64,000 nucleotides of DNA from Halomonas sp. NO4 (GCF_010994375.1 NZ_WHMA01000002.1:236978-300977); one strand, 5' to 3'; shown: positions 33,901 to 42,322, counted from the first letter of the stretch. Translations and numbers: made by a program. Notes: generated by a model from the sequence alone, not told the origin.

Positions 33901-35735
33901 TCAAGACCAAGAAGGGCGGGCGCACCTACTACATCAAGATCAACGACGAGCGACTCGCGAACGCCATGCGAAACGTGGGGCCCGAGCAGAACGGACTCCT
34001 CATCAACGCCATGGCCTCAGCCACGCGCCTGATGTCTAGCCTGGTCACGAGCTACAACCCCGAGTTCATGGTCAGCAACTTCGCGCGCGACCTGCAGACG
34101 GCGATCCTCAACCTGTCGGCCGAGCAGACCCGCGAAGACGGCAAGGCGAAGGGCAAGCGGATCGTCCGCCAGACCGTACGCGACATCCGGCCGGCGATGC
34201 GCGCTGCCTACCGGGCCCTGGCTGGGCGGGAAGGCCGTGATGCCAATTCCCGTGTCTGGGACCAGTGGATGCGCGAGTTCATGGAGGACGGGGCGAAGAC
34301 CGGCTACTTCGACATGAAGGACATCGACGCCCAGGCCAAGGAGCTTCGCCGCGTGATGCGCCGCTCGCAGCGAGGCGCGGTGTCCGACATGCTGCGCGCC
34401 CGGAAGCGCGCCACCGACCTCGTGGAGAACGTCAACGGGGCGGTGGAGAACGCCGTGCGTCTGTCGGCCTACGTCAATGCGCGCAAGGGCGGCCTGTCAC
34501 GCAAGAAGGCCGCCAGCCTGGCGAAGAACATGACGGTTAACTTCAACCGTCGCGGCGAGCTGGGCACCGCCTTCAATGCCGCCTTCATGTTCTTCAACGC
34601 CTCCGTCCAGGGCACCATGAACGTGGTGCGGACGCTGGGGAGCATCAACGATGCACCGCCGGGCAACAGCCGCATGAATATCTGGTCGCGGATGAACGCT
34701 GCTCAGAAGATGGCCGTGGGCATGACGGTGGGGTCGTACATGCTCAGCATGTTCAACCGCTGGATGTCCGAGGAGGACGACGATGATGAGTTGTACTGGG
34801 ACAAGGTGCCCTCGTTCGAGAAAGAGCGCAATCTGGTCTTCATGACCAGCGGCGAGAACTACGTCAAGATTCCGCTCCCCTACGGCTACAACGTCTTCTC
34901 GGTGATGGGCACCCATGCCGAGGGCGTCATCAACGGCAACAAGTCGATCACCGACTTCGGCAAGGACATCGCCCTGTCGGTCCTGGGCAGCTTCTCGCCC
35001 ATCGGCTTCGAGGACTCGCCCGAGATGCAGAACGTCCTGGCGAAGAACATGACCCCCACGCTGTTCCGCTCCATCACCCAGGTGGCCGTCAACGAGGACT
35101 TCGCCGGGCGACCCATCTACCGCGAGAACTTCGTGGGCGGGGCACCCAAGCCCGACAGTCAGCTGGGCATGGGCTCCACCCCCGAGGCATTCAACGCCAT
35201 GGCGGAGTTCATCAACGAGCACACCGGCGGCAGCAAGTACCGCAGCGGTGCTGTGGACCTCAACCCGAGCGTCATGCAGCACTTGGTGAACTACTACGGG
35301 GGCGGCGCCTGGGGCTTCACCGAGAAGACGGCGGACGCCGTGGCTCGGGTCTTCCAGGGCGACGAGATCAAGCGCTTCCGCATCCCCTTCGCGGGCCGGG
35401 TGATGGGCGAGGTCATGCCCTACCGGGACATGCAGACCTTCTACCAGCGCCGGGACGAGCTGGCCCAGCTCAACGAGGAGTTCGAGAACATCGACGCCGA
35501 CAAGGCGCTCGACTTCCACGACAAGCACGAGGCCAAGCTCGGCCTCCATGAGCTGGCCACGGAGGTCTCTGACACGCTGGCGAAGCTGCGCGACGTTCGC
35601 GACGCCATCAAGGAGGATGACGAGCTGTCAGAGGCGGAGCGCAAGGAGGAGGTCGAGGCCATCGAGGAGGCCATGCAGGCCGAGGTCGACTTCTTCAACA
35701 AGCTCTACAATGAGGACACCCGCGAGTCGAGGTGA
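24933..35735 (+). CDS. Giant polyvalent virion protein (3600 aa)
   Basis: GTG start after AAAGGAG. Such proteins are carried in phage heads and injected with DNA. Domains seen, in approximate residues: hydrophobic Gly/Ala segments 254-300 and 340-375 (possible channel); polyvalent inorganic pyrophosphatase-like domain 971-1090 (SRLAHHYGDIKGTRAPDGDN); ADP-ribosyltransferase-like domain 1140-1275 (TLYRGSG, EGRYFALDRETAEQYG); zincin with HETVGHGG at 1366 and a downstream AEEHMAHLAE; a DUF7178-like region about 1490-1885; a domain with HDAFGHGLEG at 2306; a second ADP-ribosyltransferase-like domain 2405-2675 (EIYHGTQ, GPIYLTDSARYANYYAGG); and a helical C-terminus with an LPD38-like part around 2980-3450 (YNPEFMVSNFARDLQTAILN). 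Recurrent RFSLR-type motifs mark domain borders. Domain names are by pattern and need profile searches. Confidence 0.9.
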   Translation: MNAATDKSTTWKEVTQSEGFKQADPETRKIVRDKFFDQVIRPKAPEGKVEYMRDKFVSTTEPDVFPSQEAGDEGGDEGAGEPRGLSLPDASYTGGRPQERAVKERQDRQQRQARTDLRESSELDTAALQSAQDVADEPEGISASDYGLETLEGGVRGTGGVGGGAGDFLEMGGEQVDRGLRKLGLGELIDRGDEALQGRKPSDLFQRFEDWMNEGAEQIDAQQSQEFSEAVKGSMPKGDLTDPSSWSMGDDPSAAGYMGLMAGLMGEFAPQAATLMAGSPQRAMAAMSAVGGLQAGGGQAREAEEYVETMDHDQLYEEAGLYKELVDGGMDPDEAKRQTAKTAGAAASTAGMALGGAGGAAMGYVLGPLQKRLGGNIVKRVAQSAGIEGAIEGGQEATETMAARGLSNQAIDAARDVTKGTWGDFMTGTMLGGPIGGLGGVGGAARGGKPPRTQSDIVRERTPEDIAALNERFEQEQARDARQAARQRRQDDDAPDTTVTVGGDPVEGLAMDEAPVSDSRRRFLDTVSSLAGDMEDGATMPDFDGEGQLTVRKDRRDDGTETLRVERDNGEPAFEFERDGDAWRPVGVSAGEAVSGEAMAASQNVIQALNGTSAQATDLLRTPRSELDAEQRAQRDSLAFGDTFKTIREQAEAQGMDDVVRDLDAASEEVSAALEDETLARTNEDQEGVEAARTRLSSAAERFGSALERMESAETGARMDTEAATGETEGEVGRRFRSRQEWEQAWQQQGVEDPSANIPDTTIEIDGQRLGLDEISQGAAEAATRKPRAQVRADLQPRGLDLDEATAQQQEEPEITPEAREAAESVATEETGDQRTASVPTMVTNRMKRDLGNLGYSRDAIKKMKPQEAWDIIQQSQAGTQETDAATDEQAADPELFRRTNGQPFKTERGARASRPFRDALRQEREPIVEPVDGGFAVRVPRPRRMEAPTPSEVEAGASRAETDPSDAQIEADNYRKGRVRLQGMDIAIENPKGSERSGTDEDGGFWRSRLAHHYGDIKGTRAPDGDNVDVFVGDSPDSERAFVIDQVDRDGEFDEPKVMMGFNSAEEARQGYLANYPSNWDGLGAITETDPDTLRQWLEDGDTNRPFGDLDAQAEVAPEPKGIAAQRERDARSTRDRTLYRGSGRQDRGERYAGADVPVMGEGRYFALDRETAEQYGPDIETASQSDVAENPLVIRGDKDWARLTKEAGWDVPNPAGKSEAEIKRLTRQLREEVTGRGHDSIVVDWDDSTPYDMDDSGRSIKLLRDVFDTPQVVSYQAPDQTRYRQTSQPSEHARAVSDAVQPLRDEGLPAEVVDSVDQLPAPIREAIERDGVADQVSGVRHQGTSWLVADNLDSPDEAVRTALHETVGHGGVRQVLGDTMNRTLDAIYRDMPARERRRLERTYAGQLNNQSPEQARRTVAEEHMAHLAETQPQSGWVDRAVSKVRQWLRRLFGDRAAKQWGRQEIVDLLARARGAAITPSRDTAPRYALRFNREFGGFKAHVAPDGTLTVKGDPDEIRAQLPDSVKGRKVKEGLRFTPNLAAQARNALEGFKNAYTRGGEVLRQKPMKNGKYIGAPDKFNTPGKIGKLRRILRGLAEEGAPGRYWYENSGDAILRMVGGDVRRARQFASLLSIYSPQAKVGSNGTFALRAWAQHEAGHPINVKTGDQDRKAERALSDVDEFWSGEKTSNFFNNLLRQIDPSTEGRQGATIDMWMMRAAQYDHDRPTDSEQMFMQDEANRVAKQFGWEPQHVQAAIWVAIKARMENPKVKKRADEISERKGWISFREVEKDGKTRKERVTHNEAKHWDNWFDQAMKSDVDPQETVKAKFDFEEAILNHVGQVSWEARPGRTTGVLPGVHDAPYEQQVEFQQAVHNALRDENGVDMVAARLGLIAEPDDLMAPGAWQGEVSAGMQKQVAVAPDRGGTQRGAVDPAQREALDLYANLLGLLTYQEGIGWHRPFPATSKKRANALDVNVGRPLSAQEMADLSSALDAHFNEKGQPDWQDDLALVSTPQGVRLLNMGTLPDGNALEALDAVFAPAIPDSETKLLRFDGGFAANDWQENPNGQGYTSRISEAGRSDLLDWARDQLQPRVQRVFEDFSERYGWGDPGDVRFSLRSERTGDRGGRQARRGPAPLEGAPSVRGASGPDPELVAVAEQYARDHGIELRRQAEYVKVDEDRARRIADAYAAMEHAPQDPEVQRAYRDMIRQTRAQYDALVDAGYEFYFFDADTDPYDGNPWNAVRDLRANKRMAVFTTEGGFGTDEEFDPTDNPLLEDTGLEWAFGSPDGPKRKVLANDLFRAVHDAFGHGLEGAGFRARGEENAWQAHIRLFTGPAVGAVTSETRGQNSWLNFGPYGEHNRTAGIEDTVFADQKTGLMPEWTWTEGRAPSEDTPEPRFSLAPPVKSPAFRRWFGESVVVDAEGEPLEIYHGTQTDIAYATENGGPIYLTDSARYANYYAGGEATGSPMTFADQYPVGDMTPEQQRDEVERIETEAMATNDAVTEEEAEFYYGEGANLSRMWEAFDDTERQQIRERNPSVADKIDRYQALDARIRETARRQQSLNEEARRVESRGRIATPNVVPVYASIQNPYYVQDEMGIYNLGDDPEAVQRLKDQGYDGAIWINPGVDNLGEAANLPYGSEVLAFSPGQVKSVYNKGEFDIGDPDIRFSLRRPVGGRYPSGDSAHFSLPDETLTEVAARKAVDKMRPLKVLEQRIEEHGGRVNEDNDVYLAEELFHGKTETDLRDLEQDYVQRLAEGLAEADISQSDFDDFLYARHAPERNAKIAERNPDDERYQDGGSGMTDAEAQEILDRKLNSSKADDYRRLAQIVYDMLALRREAIREGGLEDNEAVDAWEASYDYYVPLKGWAHDEEAQPQFGVGTGTGKGFEVQGREGRTALGRRTQAASPSTQAIVDTIQSLIRRRKNEVGNSLLSLVTDNPNPKLWQVFTRDNPDMERAKVTRTDPETGERRIEVQMRPVAMDGNPRYFKTKKGGRTYYIKINDERLANAMRNVGPEQNGLLINAMASATRLMSSLVTSYNPEFMVSNFARDLQTAILNLSAEQTREDGKAKGKRIVRQTVRDIRPAMRAAYRALAGREGRDANSRVWDQWMREFMEDGAKTGYFDMKDIDAQAKELRRVMRRSQRGAVSDMLRARKRATDLVENVNGAVENAVRLSAYVNARKGGLSRKKAASLAKNMTVNFNRRGELGTAFNAAFMFFNASVQGTMNVVRTLGSINDAPPGNSRMNIWSRMNAAQKMAVGMTVGSYMLSMFNRWMSEEDDDDELYWDKVPSFEKERNLVFMTSGENYVKIPLPYGYNVFSVMGTHAEGVINGNKSITDFGKDIALSVLGSFSPIGFEDSPEMQNVLAKNMTPTLFRSITQVAVNEDFAGRPIYRENFVGGAPKPDSQLGMGSTPEAFNAMAEFINEHTGGSKYRSGAVDLNPSVMQHLVNYYGGGAWGFTEKTADAVARVFQGDEIKRFRIPFAGRVMGEVMPYRDMQTFYQRRDELAQLNEEFENIDADKALDFHDKHEAKLGLHELATEVSDTLAKLRDVRDAIKEDDELSEAERKEEVEAIEEAMQAEVDFFNKLYNEDTRESR

Positions 35736-36292
35736 CGCCGCAGCCGATGGCCGACCCCGTAGCCGATGGCGAAGATGAACGGGAACCAGGCGAGCGTGAT
35801 AAGCGTCGCCACCCAGCCGCCGTAGGGCAGCAGCTCGAAGAAGGGCAGGAAGGTGTACGGCCCGAACATGGCGGCGAACGCGAAGACAGCGCCGCAGCTG
35901 AACGGGGTGACGGCCACCACCTTGCGATCTATCTGCTCCAGCAGGGTGGGAGGCCGCTCGGGCAGCAGCGGCCGCTCATACGGCTGCGTGGCCCGAGAAT
36001 CGGCAAGCGCCCACCACGACAGGAGGCGGCGATAGACGAACTGTCGCACCCGGTAGCGGACCCAGACCCCGGCCAGGAAGCCGACCGGGATACACCCGTA
36101 GCTGGCATAGGCGTGATACCAGTGCGGCTCGCCGGCCCACGGGGCCTGCGACATGAAGACCAGCACCGTGACCGCCACGCCGACCACCAGCCCGATGGCG
36201 GTGCGGCAGAAGTCCAGTGTCAAGGCGCGATCTATCCGTCGATGCTCGGCCTCCGTGAGGCGTACCACGGAACTCCACTGCGAGGGGATCAT
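35705..36292 (-). CDS. Four-span membrane protein at the prophage end (195 aa)
   Basis: Start at 36292 with GGAGG four bases upstream, so expression looks real. Hydrophobic spans: AIGLVVGVAVTVLVFMSQ, YASYGCIPVGFLAGVWV, PFSCGAVFAFAAMFGPYTFL and WVATLITLAWFPFIFAIGYG. Its 3' end overlaps the end of the giant gene on the other strand by 31 bases. Antisense to the structural genes and beside integrase, it resembles a lysogenic-conversion gene; superinfection exclusion at the membrane is a reasonable guess. No family recognised. Confidence 0.7.
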   Translation of the reverse strand: MIPSQWSSVVRLTEAEHRRIDRALTLDFCRTAIGLVVGVAVTVLVFMSQAPWAGEPHWYHAYASYGCIPVGFLAGVWVRYRVRQFVYRRLLSWWALADSRATQPYERPLLPERPPTLLEQIDRKVVAVTPFSCGAVFAFAAMFGPYTFLPFFELLPYGGWVATLITLAWFPFIFAIGYGVGHRLRRHLDSRVSSL

Positions 36293-36323
36293 ATCGCCTC
36301 CGTCTTTCCTGCCATAAGGGTAG

Positions 36324-37628
36324 TCATCTGCCCGGCGTCATTTCCAGACGCTCCCCGCCCATGCCAGGCACGATGATCCGGGCATCGAACTCGTCGATCA
36401 TTTCCTGAGTGATACCGGCCTCCAGGGCATCGAGGTAATCGCTGTACCACTGCATCATGATGCTCCGGGGCTTGATCCAGGCCGCCTTGTTGTAGACGCC
36501 CTCCAGGCCAGGCAGGGCGTGGGCCAGCTGCATCTCCGTCCAGTCGCGCGGCCAGCCGTGCTCCGACAGCAGCGTCTTGGCGGTGTGCCGGCTCCCGTGG
36601 CCTGTCATCCTTCCTTTATATCCCGCCAGGTCGATGCAGTTGTTGATCGCGCTCGACGACAGCACGGGTGTCTTGCTCCCGTTGCGGCTCGGGAAGACGT
36701 ACCCCCGGCGATTGGCCAGCGGCCTCACCCCTTCGAGCAGCTCGATCACCTGACGGGTCAAGGGAACCAGATGGTCGCGGGAGGACTTCATCCGCTCGGC
36801 CGGGATCGTCCAGATGGCGTTGTCGAGGTCAATCTCGTCCCAGTGCATCCAGCGCACCATGGCCGGGCGGGAGGCCGTATGCACCACGACCCAGACCGCT
36901 GTGCTGACGATGGTTCCGCTGGACACCTGGCGGAGCGCCTGAAGAAATCCCGGGAGGTCGCTCTCCAGCAGGTGGGCAAAGGGCTTCGAGGGAGTCTTGC
37001 GACGGGCGACCACGCCCATGTCGGCGGCCGGGTTGTGATCGCATCGGTCGTGGGCGATGGCATAGCGGAATATTGCCCGCAGCCAGACGCGCATCTTGCG
37101 CGCCCGCTCCAGGGCGTTCCGCTTTTCGATTCGCTGTTGTACCCTTACGCAGTCGGCCCGGGTGACTCGGGAGATGGGGATGCGGCCCAGGATGGGGAGG
37201 GCGTCGTTGTCCAGCCATCCGCGGACATGGCGCTCATATTCGTCGTTGACGCCTTCCTTCAGCTTGTGTTCGAGCCATTCCTCGGCCGTGACCGACCAGG
37301 GGGCCATGCGGTCGCTCGACTTTTCGGCCTTCTCCTGGCGGCGCTTCTCCAGGGGGTCTTCGCCGTGCGAGACGGTTTCCGCGACCTCCTGGGCGCGGGA
37401 TCGGGCGAGCTTGACCGAGGTGTCGGGGTACGCCCCGATGCCCAGCCAGGCCCAGCGTCCCGTATCCGGTTTCTTGTAGCGGACCTCCCAGCGCTTCCGG
37501 CCGCTCGGGCTGACCACGAAATACAAGCGGTCGACGCCGTAGGCCTCGCGGTATTCCCGGTCCTCCGGCTCCAGCTTGGCGAGCACGGTGTCGGCCAGGG
37601 GGCGACGTTTGATGGCAGTGCGTTTCAT
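36324..37628 (-). CDS. int: Tyrosine integrase (P4-type, DUF4102 N-terminus)
   Basis: Site-specific recombinase for integration and excision, 434 residues. The start at 37628 gives the family's usual N-terminus; the frame extends further upstream without support. Residues 1-100 form the DUF4102 arm-binding domain (RLYFVVSPSGRKRWEVRYKK). The catalytic set is visible: Arg254 (HTASRPAMVRW), His344 and Arg347 (GHGSRHTA), His370 (LAHALPG) and nucleophile Tyr379 (VYNKAAW). All are present, so it looks active. CCATAC repeats flank its start codon, probably binding sites for the enzyme itself. Confidence 0.95.
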   Translation of the reverse strand: MKRTAIKRRPLADTVLAKLEPEDREYREAYGVDRLYFVVSPSGRKRWEVRYKKPDTGRWAWLGIGAYPDTSVKLARSRAQEVAETVSHGEDPLEKRRQEKAEKSSDRMAPWSVTAEEWLEHKLKEGVNDEYERHVRGWLDNDALPILGRIPISRVTRADCVRVQQRIEKRNALERARKMRVWLRAIFRYAIAHDRCDHNPAADMGVVARRKTPSKPFAHLLESDLPGFLQALRQVSSGTIVSTAVWVVVHTASRPAMVRWMHWDEIDLDNAIWTIPAERMKSSRDHLVPLTRQVIELLEGVRPLANRRGYVFPSRNGSKTPVLSSSAINNCIDLAGYKGRMTGHGSRHTAKTLLSEHGWPRDWTEMQLAHALPGLEGVYNKAAWIKPRSIMMQWYSDYLDALEAGITQEMIDEFDARIIVPGMGGERLEMTPGR

Positions 37629-37641
37629 GCGTGTGCTGTCC

Positions 37642-37938
37642 TGTATGGCGAGGGCGATGATGCTACACCATACATCACCATACACGACACCATACAAGGT
37701 GCTGCGCCGTACATCGGACCACGTTGAACTGCGATGAACCGCCAAATCGTTTTTAAACAGACACTTAACCGAAAGACAGCGCAGGATGGCCTACATTGGC
37801 TCCCCTCTCAGGAGCCCTGGTATGGATCAGCCTAATCCTTCAAAATCAACCAGTTAAGGCGCAGAGCGGGTGCCGCCATACACGCAGCCATACAAGATGT
37901 ACGCCCATGGCGGTTTCCTCTTAGGCTCCTTGGTATGG
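37642..37938. promoter_or_regulatory. Cluster of CCATAC repeats, probable integrase arm sites and attachment region
   Basis: The hexamer CCATAC occurs eight times: direct at 37668, 37678, 37690, 37876 and 37888, and inverted at 37643, 37820 and 37933. Five extend to CCATACA. Integrase arm sites typically flank the attachment core and can overlap the int promoter, as the copies at 37643-37696 do here. The attachment core should lie inside or just right of this block, before thrS at 37965. No tRNA gene is present here. The thrS promoter must also be in this stretch. Confidence 0.5.
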
Positions 37939-37964
37939 TCCACCACTGCGCAAAGGACGCTTGC

Positions 37965-39866
37965 ATGCCCATCGTGACCCTGCCCGACGGCAGCCAGAAG
38001 ATCTTCGATGCCCCCCTGACCGTGATGCAGTTGGCCGAGTCGATCGGTGCCGGCCTCGCCAAGGCGTGCGTGGCCGGCAAGATCGACGGCGAGCTGGTCG
38101 ATGCTGCCGATGTGATCGACCGTGACGCCAAGGTGTCGATCCTCACCGCACGCGACCCCGAGGGGCTCGAGGTCATTCGCCACTCCTGCGCCCACCTGAT
38201 CGGCCACGCCGTCAAGCAGCTCTATCCGGACGCCAAGATGGCGATCGGGCCGGTGATCGAGGACGGCTTCTACTACGACATCGACTTCGGCCAGTCGGTG
38301 ACCCCGGATGACCTGGCGGCCATCGAGACGCGCATGAAGGCGCTGATCGACCACGAGTACGACGTGATCCGCGAGTACGTCGATCGCGACCAGGCGATGC
38401 TCACCTTCCTGCACCGCGACGAACCCTACAAGCAGGAGATCGTGCGCGAGATTCCCGAGGGGGAGACGATTCGTCTCTACCACCACGAGGAATACACCGA
38501 CATGTGTCGCGGGCCACACGTGCCCAACACGCGCCACCTCAAGGCCTTCAAGCTGACCAAGCTGGCCGGTGCCTACTGGCGCGGCGATGCCAGCAAGCCG
38601 ATGCTCACGCGCATCTACGGCACGGCCTGGGCCGACAAGAAGCAGCTCAAGGCCTATCTCAAGCGCCTCGAGGAGGCCGAGAAGCGCGATCACCGCAAGC
38701 TCGCCAAGCGCATGAACCTCTTCCACCTCCAGGAGGAGGCGCCGGGCATGGTGTTCTGGCACCCCAACGGCTGGACGCTCTATCAGGCGCTCGAGCAGTA
38801 CATGCGCCGCGTGCAGATCGAGCACGGCTATCAGGAAATCAGGACGCCCCAGGTCGTGGATCTGTCGCTGTGGAAGAAATCCGGCCATTGGGGCCACTAC
38901 AGCGACCTCATGTTCACCACCGAATCGGAGAAGCGCGAGTACGCGGTCAAGCCGATGAACTGCCCCTGCCACGTGCAGGTGTTCAACCAGGGGCTCAAGA
39001 GCTATCGCGACTTGCCGCTGCGCCTTGCCGAGTTCGGCAGTTGCCACCGCAACGAGCCTTCCGGTTCGCTGCATGGCCTGATGCGCGTGCGCGCCTTCAC
39101 CCAGGACGATGCGCACATCTTCTGCACCGAAGGCCAGATCCAGGCGGAGGCCGAGGCCTTCATCGCGCTGACCCTGAAGGTCTACCGCGAGCTCGGCTTC
39201 GAGGACGTGGAGCTCAAGCTCTCCACGCGGCCCGAGGACGACTTCCTCGGCGAGCCCGAGCTGTGGGACCGCGCCGAGGCGGGGCTGGAGGCCGCGCTCA
39301 ACGCCACGGGGCTCGATTGGGAACTGCAGCCCGGAGAGGGCGCCTTCTACGGCCCCAAGATCGAGTTCTCCCTGCGCGACTGTCTCAACCGGGTGTGGCA
39401 GTGCGGCACCCTGCAGCTCGACTTCAACCTGCCGGGGCGGCTCGGGGCCCAGTACGTCGACGAGGACGGCGAGCGCAAGACCCCGGTCATGCTGCATCGA
39501 GCCATCCTGGGCTCCTTCGAGCGCTTCATCGGTATCCTTATCGAGCACTATGCCGGCGCCATGCCACTGTGGCTCGCTCCCGAGCAGGCGGTGGTGATGA
39601 CCATCACCGATGCCCAGCGCGATTATGCCCTGGCGTTGGAACAGCGCTTGCAGAAAATCGGCCTGCGCGTCAAGGCGGACTTGAGGAACGAGAAGATCGG
39701 CTTTAAAATCCGGGAGCATACGTTGCAGAAAGTTCCCTATCTCCTGGTGGTAGGAGATAAGGAAGTCGAGGCCGACTCGGTCGCCGTGCGGACCCGCAGC
39801 GGCGAGAACCTCGGCACCCTGCCCGTCGATGGCCTCATCGACCGCCTGCGTGCCGAAGGTTGGTAA
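37965..39866 (+). CDS. thrS: Threonine--tRNA ligase
   Basis: Charges tRNA-Thr. 633 residues, starting [20 protein letters not shown], the usual N-terminus; the in-frame ATG at 37935 is rejected. Domains: TGS (1-60), editing domain with [20 protein letters not shown] and the MCRGPH zinc-related motif (about 60-240), class II catalytic core with motif 2 ([20 protein letters not shown]) and MNCPCHV, and C-terminal anticodon-binding domain ([20 protein letters not shown]). First gene of the thrS-infC-rpmI-rplT block; the prophage lies directly upstream. Confidence 0.98.
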   Translation: MPIVTLPDGSQKIFDAPLTVMQLAESIGAGLAKACVAGKIDGELVDAADVIDRDAKVSILTARDPEGLEVIRHSCAHLIGHAVKQLYPDAKMAIGPVIEDGFYYDIDFGQSVTPDDLAAIETRMKALIDHEYDVIREYVDRDQAMLTFLHRDEPYKQEIVREIPEGETIRLYHHEEYTDMCRGPHVPNTRHLKAFKLTKLAGAYWRGDASKPMLTRIYGTAWADKKQLKAYLKRLEEAEKRDHRKLAKRMNLFHLQEEAPGMVFWHPNGWTLYQALEQYMRRVQIEHGYQEIRTPQVVDLSLWKKSGHWGHYSDLMFTTESEKREYAVKPMNCPCHVQVFNQGLKSYRDLPLRLAEFGSCHRNEPSGSLHGLMRVRAFTQDDAHIFCTEGQIQAEAEAFIALTLKVYRELGFEDVELKLSTRPEDDFLGEPELWDRAEAGLEAALNATGLDWELQPGEGAFYGPKIEFSLRDCLNRVWQCGTLQLDFNLPGRLGAQYVDEDGERKTPVMLHRAILGSFERFIGILIEHYAGAMPLWLAPEQAVVMTITDAQRDYALALEQRLQKIGLRVKADLRNEKIGFKIREHTLQKVPYLLVVGDKEVEADSVAVRTRSGENLGTLPVDGLIDRLRAEGW

Positions 39867-39942
39867 GGACAGCTTGGCAAGGACAGGTTGTAAAGACTGA
39901 GTAGGTCACGGCATCGTCAATTACCGGAACGGAGACGGAACG

Positions 39943-40482
39943 ATCAAGCGAAGCAACCCTAGAGGGCGCGTCCAGGATAAGCGCCCACCGATGAACGAGC
40001 GGATTACCGAGGATCAGGTGCGCCTGATCGACAGCGACGGCGAGCAGCTGGGCATCGTGCCCACCAGCGAGGCGCTGGAGCGCGCCGAGGCCGCCGGTAT
40101 GGACCTCGTCCAGATTTCCAATGCCGATCCGATCGTCTGCAAGATCATGGATTACGGCAAGTTCGTCTTCGAACAGAAGAAGCAGAAGGCGGCCCAGAAG
40201 AAGAAGACCAAGCAGATTCAGGTCAAGGAAGTCAAATTCCGACCGAACACGGACGAGGGCGACTATCAGGTCAAGCTGAAGAACCTGATACGTTTCCTCG
40301 AAAGTGGCGACAAGGGCAAGGTCACGCTGCGTTTTCGCGGTCGTGAGATGGCGCACCAGGATATCGGCCGTCGGCTGATGGAACGGATCGCCTCCGATCT
40401 CGAGGAGATCGGCACCGTGGAGTCCTTCCCCAAGATGGAAGGGCGCCAGATGATCATGATCCTTGCCCCCAAGAAGAAGTGA
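39943..40482 (+). CDS. infC: Translation initiation factor IF-3, apparent AUC start
   Basis: Binds the 30S subunit and proofreads start codons. The frame includes 16 codons upstream of the first ATG (39991) that encode [15 protein letters not shown], matching the usual basic IF-3 N-terminus; the codon at their head is ATC (39943), preceded by GGAGACGGA. E. coli infC starts at AUU, which IF-3 itself discriminates against, giving autoregulation. Length with this start is 179, close to the usual 180. N-domain [20 protein letters not shown], linker rich in Lys/Gln, C-domain [16 protein letters not shown], end ILAPKKK. Confidence 0.93.
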   Translation: MKRSNPRGRVQDKRPPMNERITEDQVRLIDSDGEQLGIVPTSEALERAEAAGMDLVQISNADPIVCKIMDYGKFVFEQKKQKAAQKKKTKQIQVKEVKFRPNTDEGDYQVKLKNLIRFLESGDKGKVTLRFRGREMAHQDIGRRLMERIASDLEEIGTVESFPKMEGRQMIMILAPKKK

Positions 40483-40502
40483 TCCGAAGGCCCGTCAAAC
40501 GG

Positions 40503-40526
40503 ATGGCCGGTGCGTGCACCGGCCAT
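40503..40526 (+). promoter_or_regulatory. Hairpin in the infC-rpmI spacer, candidate L20 control element
   Basis: ATGGCCGGTG pairs with CACCGGCCAT around CGTG. In E. coli, L20 represses rpmI-rplT by binding RNA structures in this part of the operon. The hairpin lies 43 bases before rpmI and has no T-run directly after it, so control rather than termination is favoured. The link to L20 is inference. Confidence 0.35.
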
Positions 40527-40569
40527 CGGCCGCGGATTTTCTGAAAAACCCTCGAGCGGAGTTCAACTC

Positions 40570-40764
40570 ATGCCGAAAATCAAGAGCAACAGCGGCGCTG
40601 CCAAGCGCTTCAAGAAGACGGCCAACGGCTTCAAGCACAAGCAGTCGTTCCGGAGCCACATCCTGACCAAGAAGTCCACCAAGCGGAAGCGTCAGCTGCG
40701 CGGTATGAAGCAGATCCATGACGCCGACAAGCAGCTGATCCAGCGCATGCTGCCCAACCTCTGA
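40570..40764 (+). CDS. rpmI: 50S ribosomal protein L35
   Basis: 64 residues, starting [20 protein letters not shown] with the standard signature and the basic [15 protein letters not shown] region. Full length. Second gene of the IF-3/L35/L20 operon; ribosome site GAGCGGAG. Confidence 0.98.
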   Translation: MPKIKSNSGAAKRFKKTANGFKHKQSFRSHILTKKSTKRKRQLRGMKQIHDADKQLIQRMLPNL

Positions 40765-40799
40765 ACCTTGGTAGAACCGTTCAACGTCAGGAGTGAACC

Positions 40800-41153
40800 A
40801 TGACTCGTGTCAAGCGTGGTGTCGTCGCACGTCGTCGTCACAAGAAGATTCTCAAGCAGGCCAAGGGTTACTACGGTGCGCGTTCGCGCGTCTTCCGCGT
40901 AGCCAAGCAGGCGGTCATCAAGGCCGGCCAGTATGCCTACCGTGACCGTCGCCAGCGCAAGCGCCAGTTCCGCGCCCTGTGGATCCAGCGTATCAACGCC
41001 GGTGCGCGCCAGCACGGCCTCTCCTACAGCCGTTTCGTCGGCGGCCTGAAGAAAGCCGGCATCGAGATCGACCGCAAGGTGCTGGCGGATCTGGCTGTTC
41101 ATGAGAAGGCTGCTTTTGCCGCCATCGTCGAGAAGGCCAAGGCTGCCCAGTAA
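40800..41153 (+). CDS. rplT: 50S ribosomal protein L20
   Basis: 117 residues, starting [20 protein letters not shown] with the usual long basic N-terminal helix, then [20 protein letters not shown]. Needed for early 50S assembly and, in E. coli, the repressor of its own operon. Ribosome site CAGGAG. A terminator hairpin follows. Confidence 0.98.
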   Translation: MTRVKRGVVARRRHKKILKQAKGYYGARSRVFRVAKQAVIKAGQYAYRDRRQRKRQFRALWIQRINAGARQHGLSYSRFVGGLKKAGIEIDRKVLADLAVHEKAAFAAIVEKAKAAQ

Positions 41154-41201
41154 GTGGTATCGACCGATGGTGCCGGGGCGGTGAACGCCGGCCCGAACTG
41201 A

Positions 41202-42290
<1,089 letters not shown>

Positions 42291-42322
42291 GCCACCATGC
42301 CTGAGAGTACACGGGATCCGTC

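Larger units (their letters stand above)
1..37900. mobile_element. Prophage (podovirus type), late region and integrase end; left end outside window
   Basis: A nearly unbroken + strand array of lysis, packaging, head, adaptor, tail-fibre and internal virion genes ends at a - strand tyrosine integrase beside the host gene thrS. Portal, scaffold, P22-like coat, adaptor and nozzle-type genes without tape measure, tube or sheath genes indicate a podophage. No structural gene is visibly broken, so the element may be intact, but its early genes and second attachment site lie left of the window. The right boundary is approximate: the CCATAC repeats end at 37938 and thrS starts at 37965. Confidence 0.9.

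Noticed and set aside
25494..35549. Several antisense frames of 350 to 859 codons within the giant gene
   Set aside because: No ribosome sites, composition typical of shadow frames, and the sense frame has recognisable domains throughout.
37629..37745. Upstream in-frame extension of integrase
   Set aside because: The extension carries no family similarity, while the ATG at 37628 gives the standard N-terminus; the repeats there are better read as binding sites.
37746..37964. A tRNA gene as integration target
   Set aside because: I could not fold any cloverleaf on either strand.
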